Of a DNA stretch of 5,957 nt, positions 5,921 through 5,957 are shown in pieces; position 1 is the first letter of the stretch; every line of letters begins with the position of its first letter. The DNA is taken from NCBI GenBank assembly GCA_900549895.1, contig URQG01000128.1, positions 1 through 5,957 on the forward strand, given 5' to 3'. This DNA comes from an uncultured Lachnobacterium sp. GTDB taxonomy: Bacteria > Bacillota > Clostridia > Lachnospirales > Lachnospiraceae. Below the pieces are notes generated by a model. The model made no database searches. It saw nothing but the letters and a program-made list of their open reading frames with translations, and was not told the origin of the DNA. The translations under genes were made by a program, and so were the position numbers.

Positions 5921-5957
5921 CTGTCTCTTATACACATCTGACGCTGCCGACGATCTT
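5921..5957. other. Illumina Nextera transposase adapter (assembly contamination)
   Basis: Positions 5921-5939 read CTGTCTCTTATACACATCT, the 19-bp Tn5 mosaic end used in Nextera libraries. Positions 5940-5953 read GACGCTGCCGACGA, completing the reverse complement of the Nextera read-1 adapter. The last four bases (5954-5957) would then be the beginning of an index. This is not native DNA. The organism's sequence ends at about 5920, and this marks an untrimmed contig end. Confidence 0.97.

Noticed and set aside
5921..5935. Start codon and MYKRQ peptide of a 76-residue protein
   Set aside because: These codons are translated Nextera adapter. The real gene is truncated by the contig end.
5921..5939. 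Tn5 transposon end suggesting a mobile element
   Set aside because: The following bases match the synthetic Nextera read-1 adapter, and the sequence stops at the window end.

Overview
This window looks like a chromosomal piece from an anaerobic Firmicute, most probably a Clostridia/Lachnospiraceae member. That placement is inference. It rests on strong AGGAGG-type ribosome binding sites, moderate base composition, meso-diaminopimelate (DAP) cell-wall genes, and a DUF4364 gene beside a TIGR01212 radical SAM gene, a family mix familiar in that group. All the genes belong to recognisable families. There is no mobile element, CRISPR array, RNA gene or obvious new system. The right edge is not genome sequence: from about 5921 to the end it is Illumina Nextera adapter, so the window ends at a contig end and the last gene is cut by it.

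Left block, plus strand (1-3512): an AT-rich leader with a plausible sigma-A promoter overlapping a perfect 14-bp palindrome, then dapF (diaminopimelate epimerase), murE (UDP-MurNAc-tripeptide ligase) and dapA (dihydrodipicolinate synthase). DapA starts the lysine/DAP branch, DapF makes meso-DAP, and MurE attaches meso-DAP to the peptidoglycan precursor. One transcription unit would therefore hold the entry, the last epimerisation and the consumption of the same metabolite. dapB and the middle steps are not in the window.

Middle (3602-4681): a flavin-reductase-domain protein on plus, 89 nt after dapA, meets a DUF4364 winged-helix-like protein on minus. Their stop codons directly abut, with no intergenic base, inside a 12-bp AT palindrome. 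The only terminator-like hairpin lies within the last codons of the DUF4364 gene.

Right block, minus strand (4756-5920): the C-terminal end of an NAD(P)-dependent malic enzyme is followed after one base by a TIGR01212/YhcC-type radical SAM protein, then after 74 nt by the DUF4364 gene. The three probably form a unit read leftwards.
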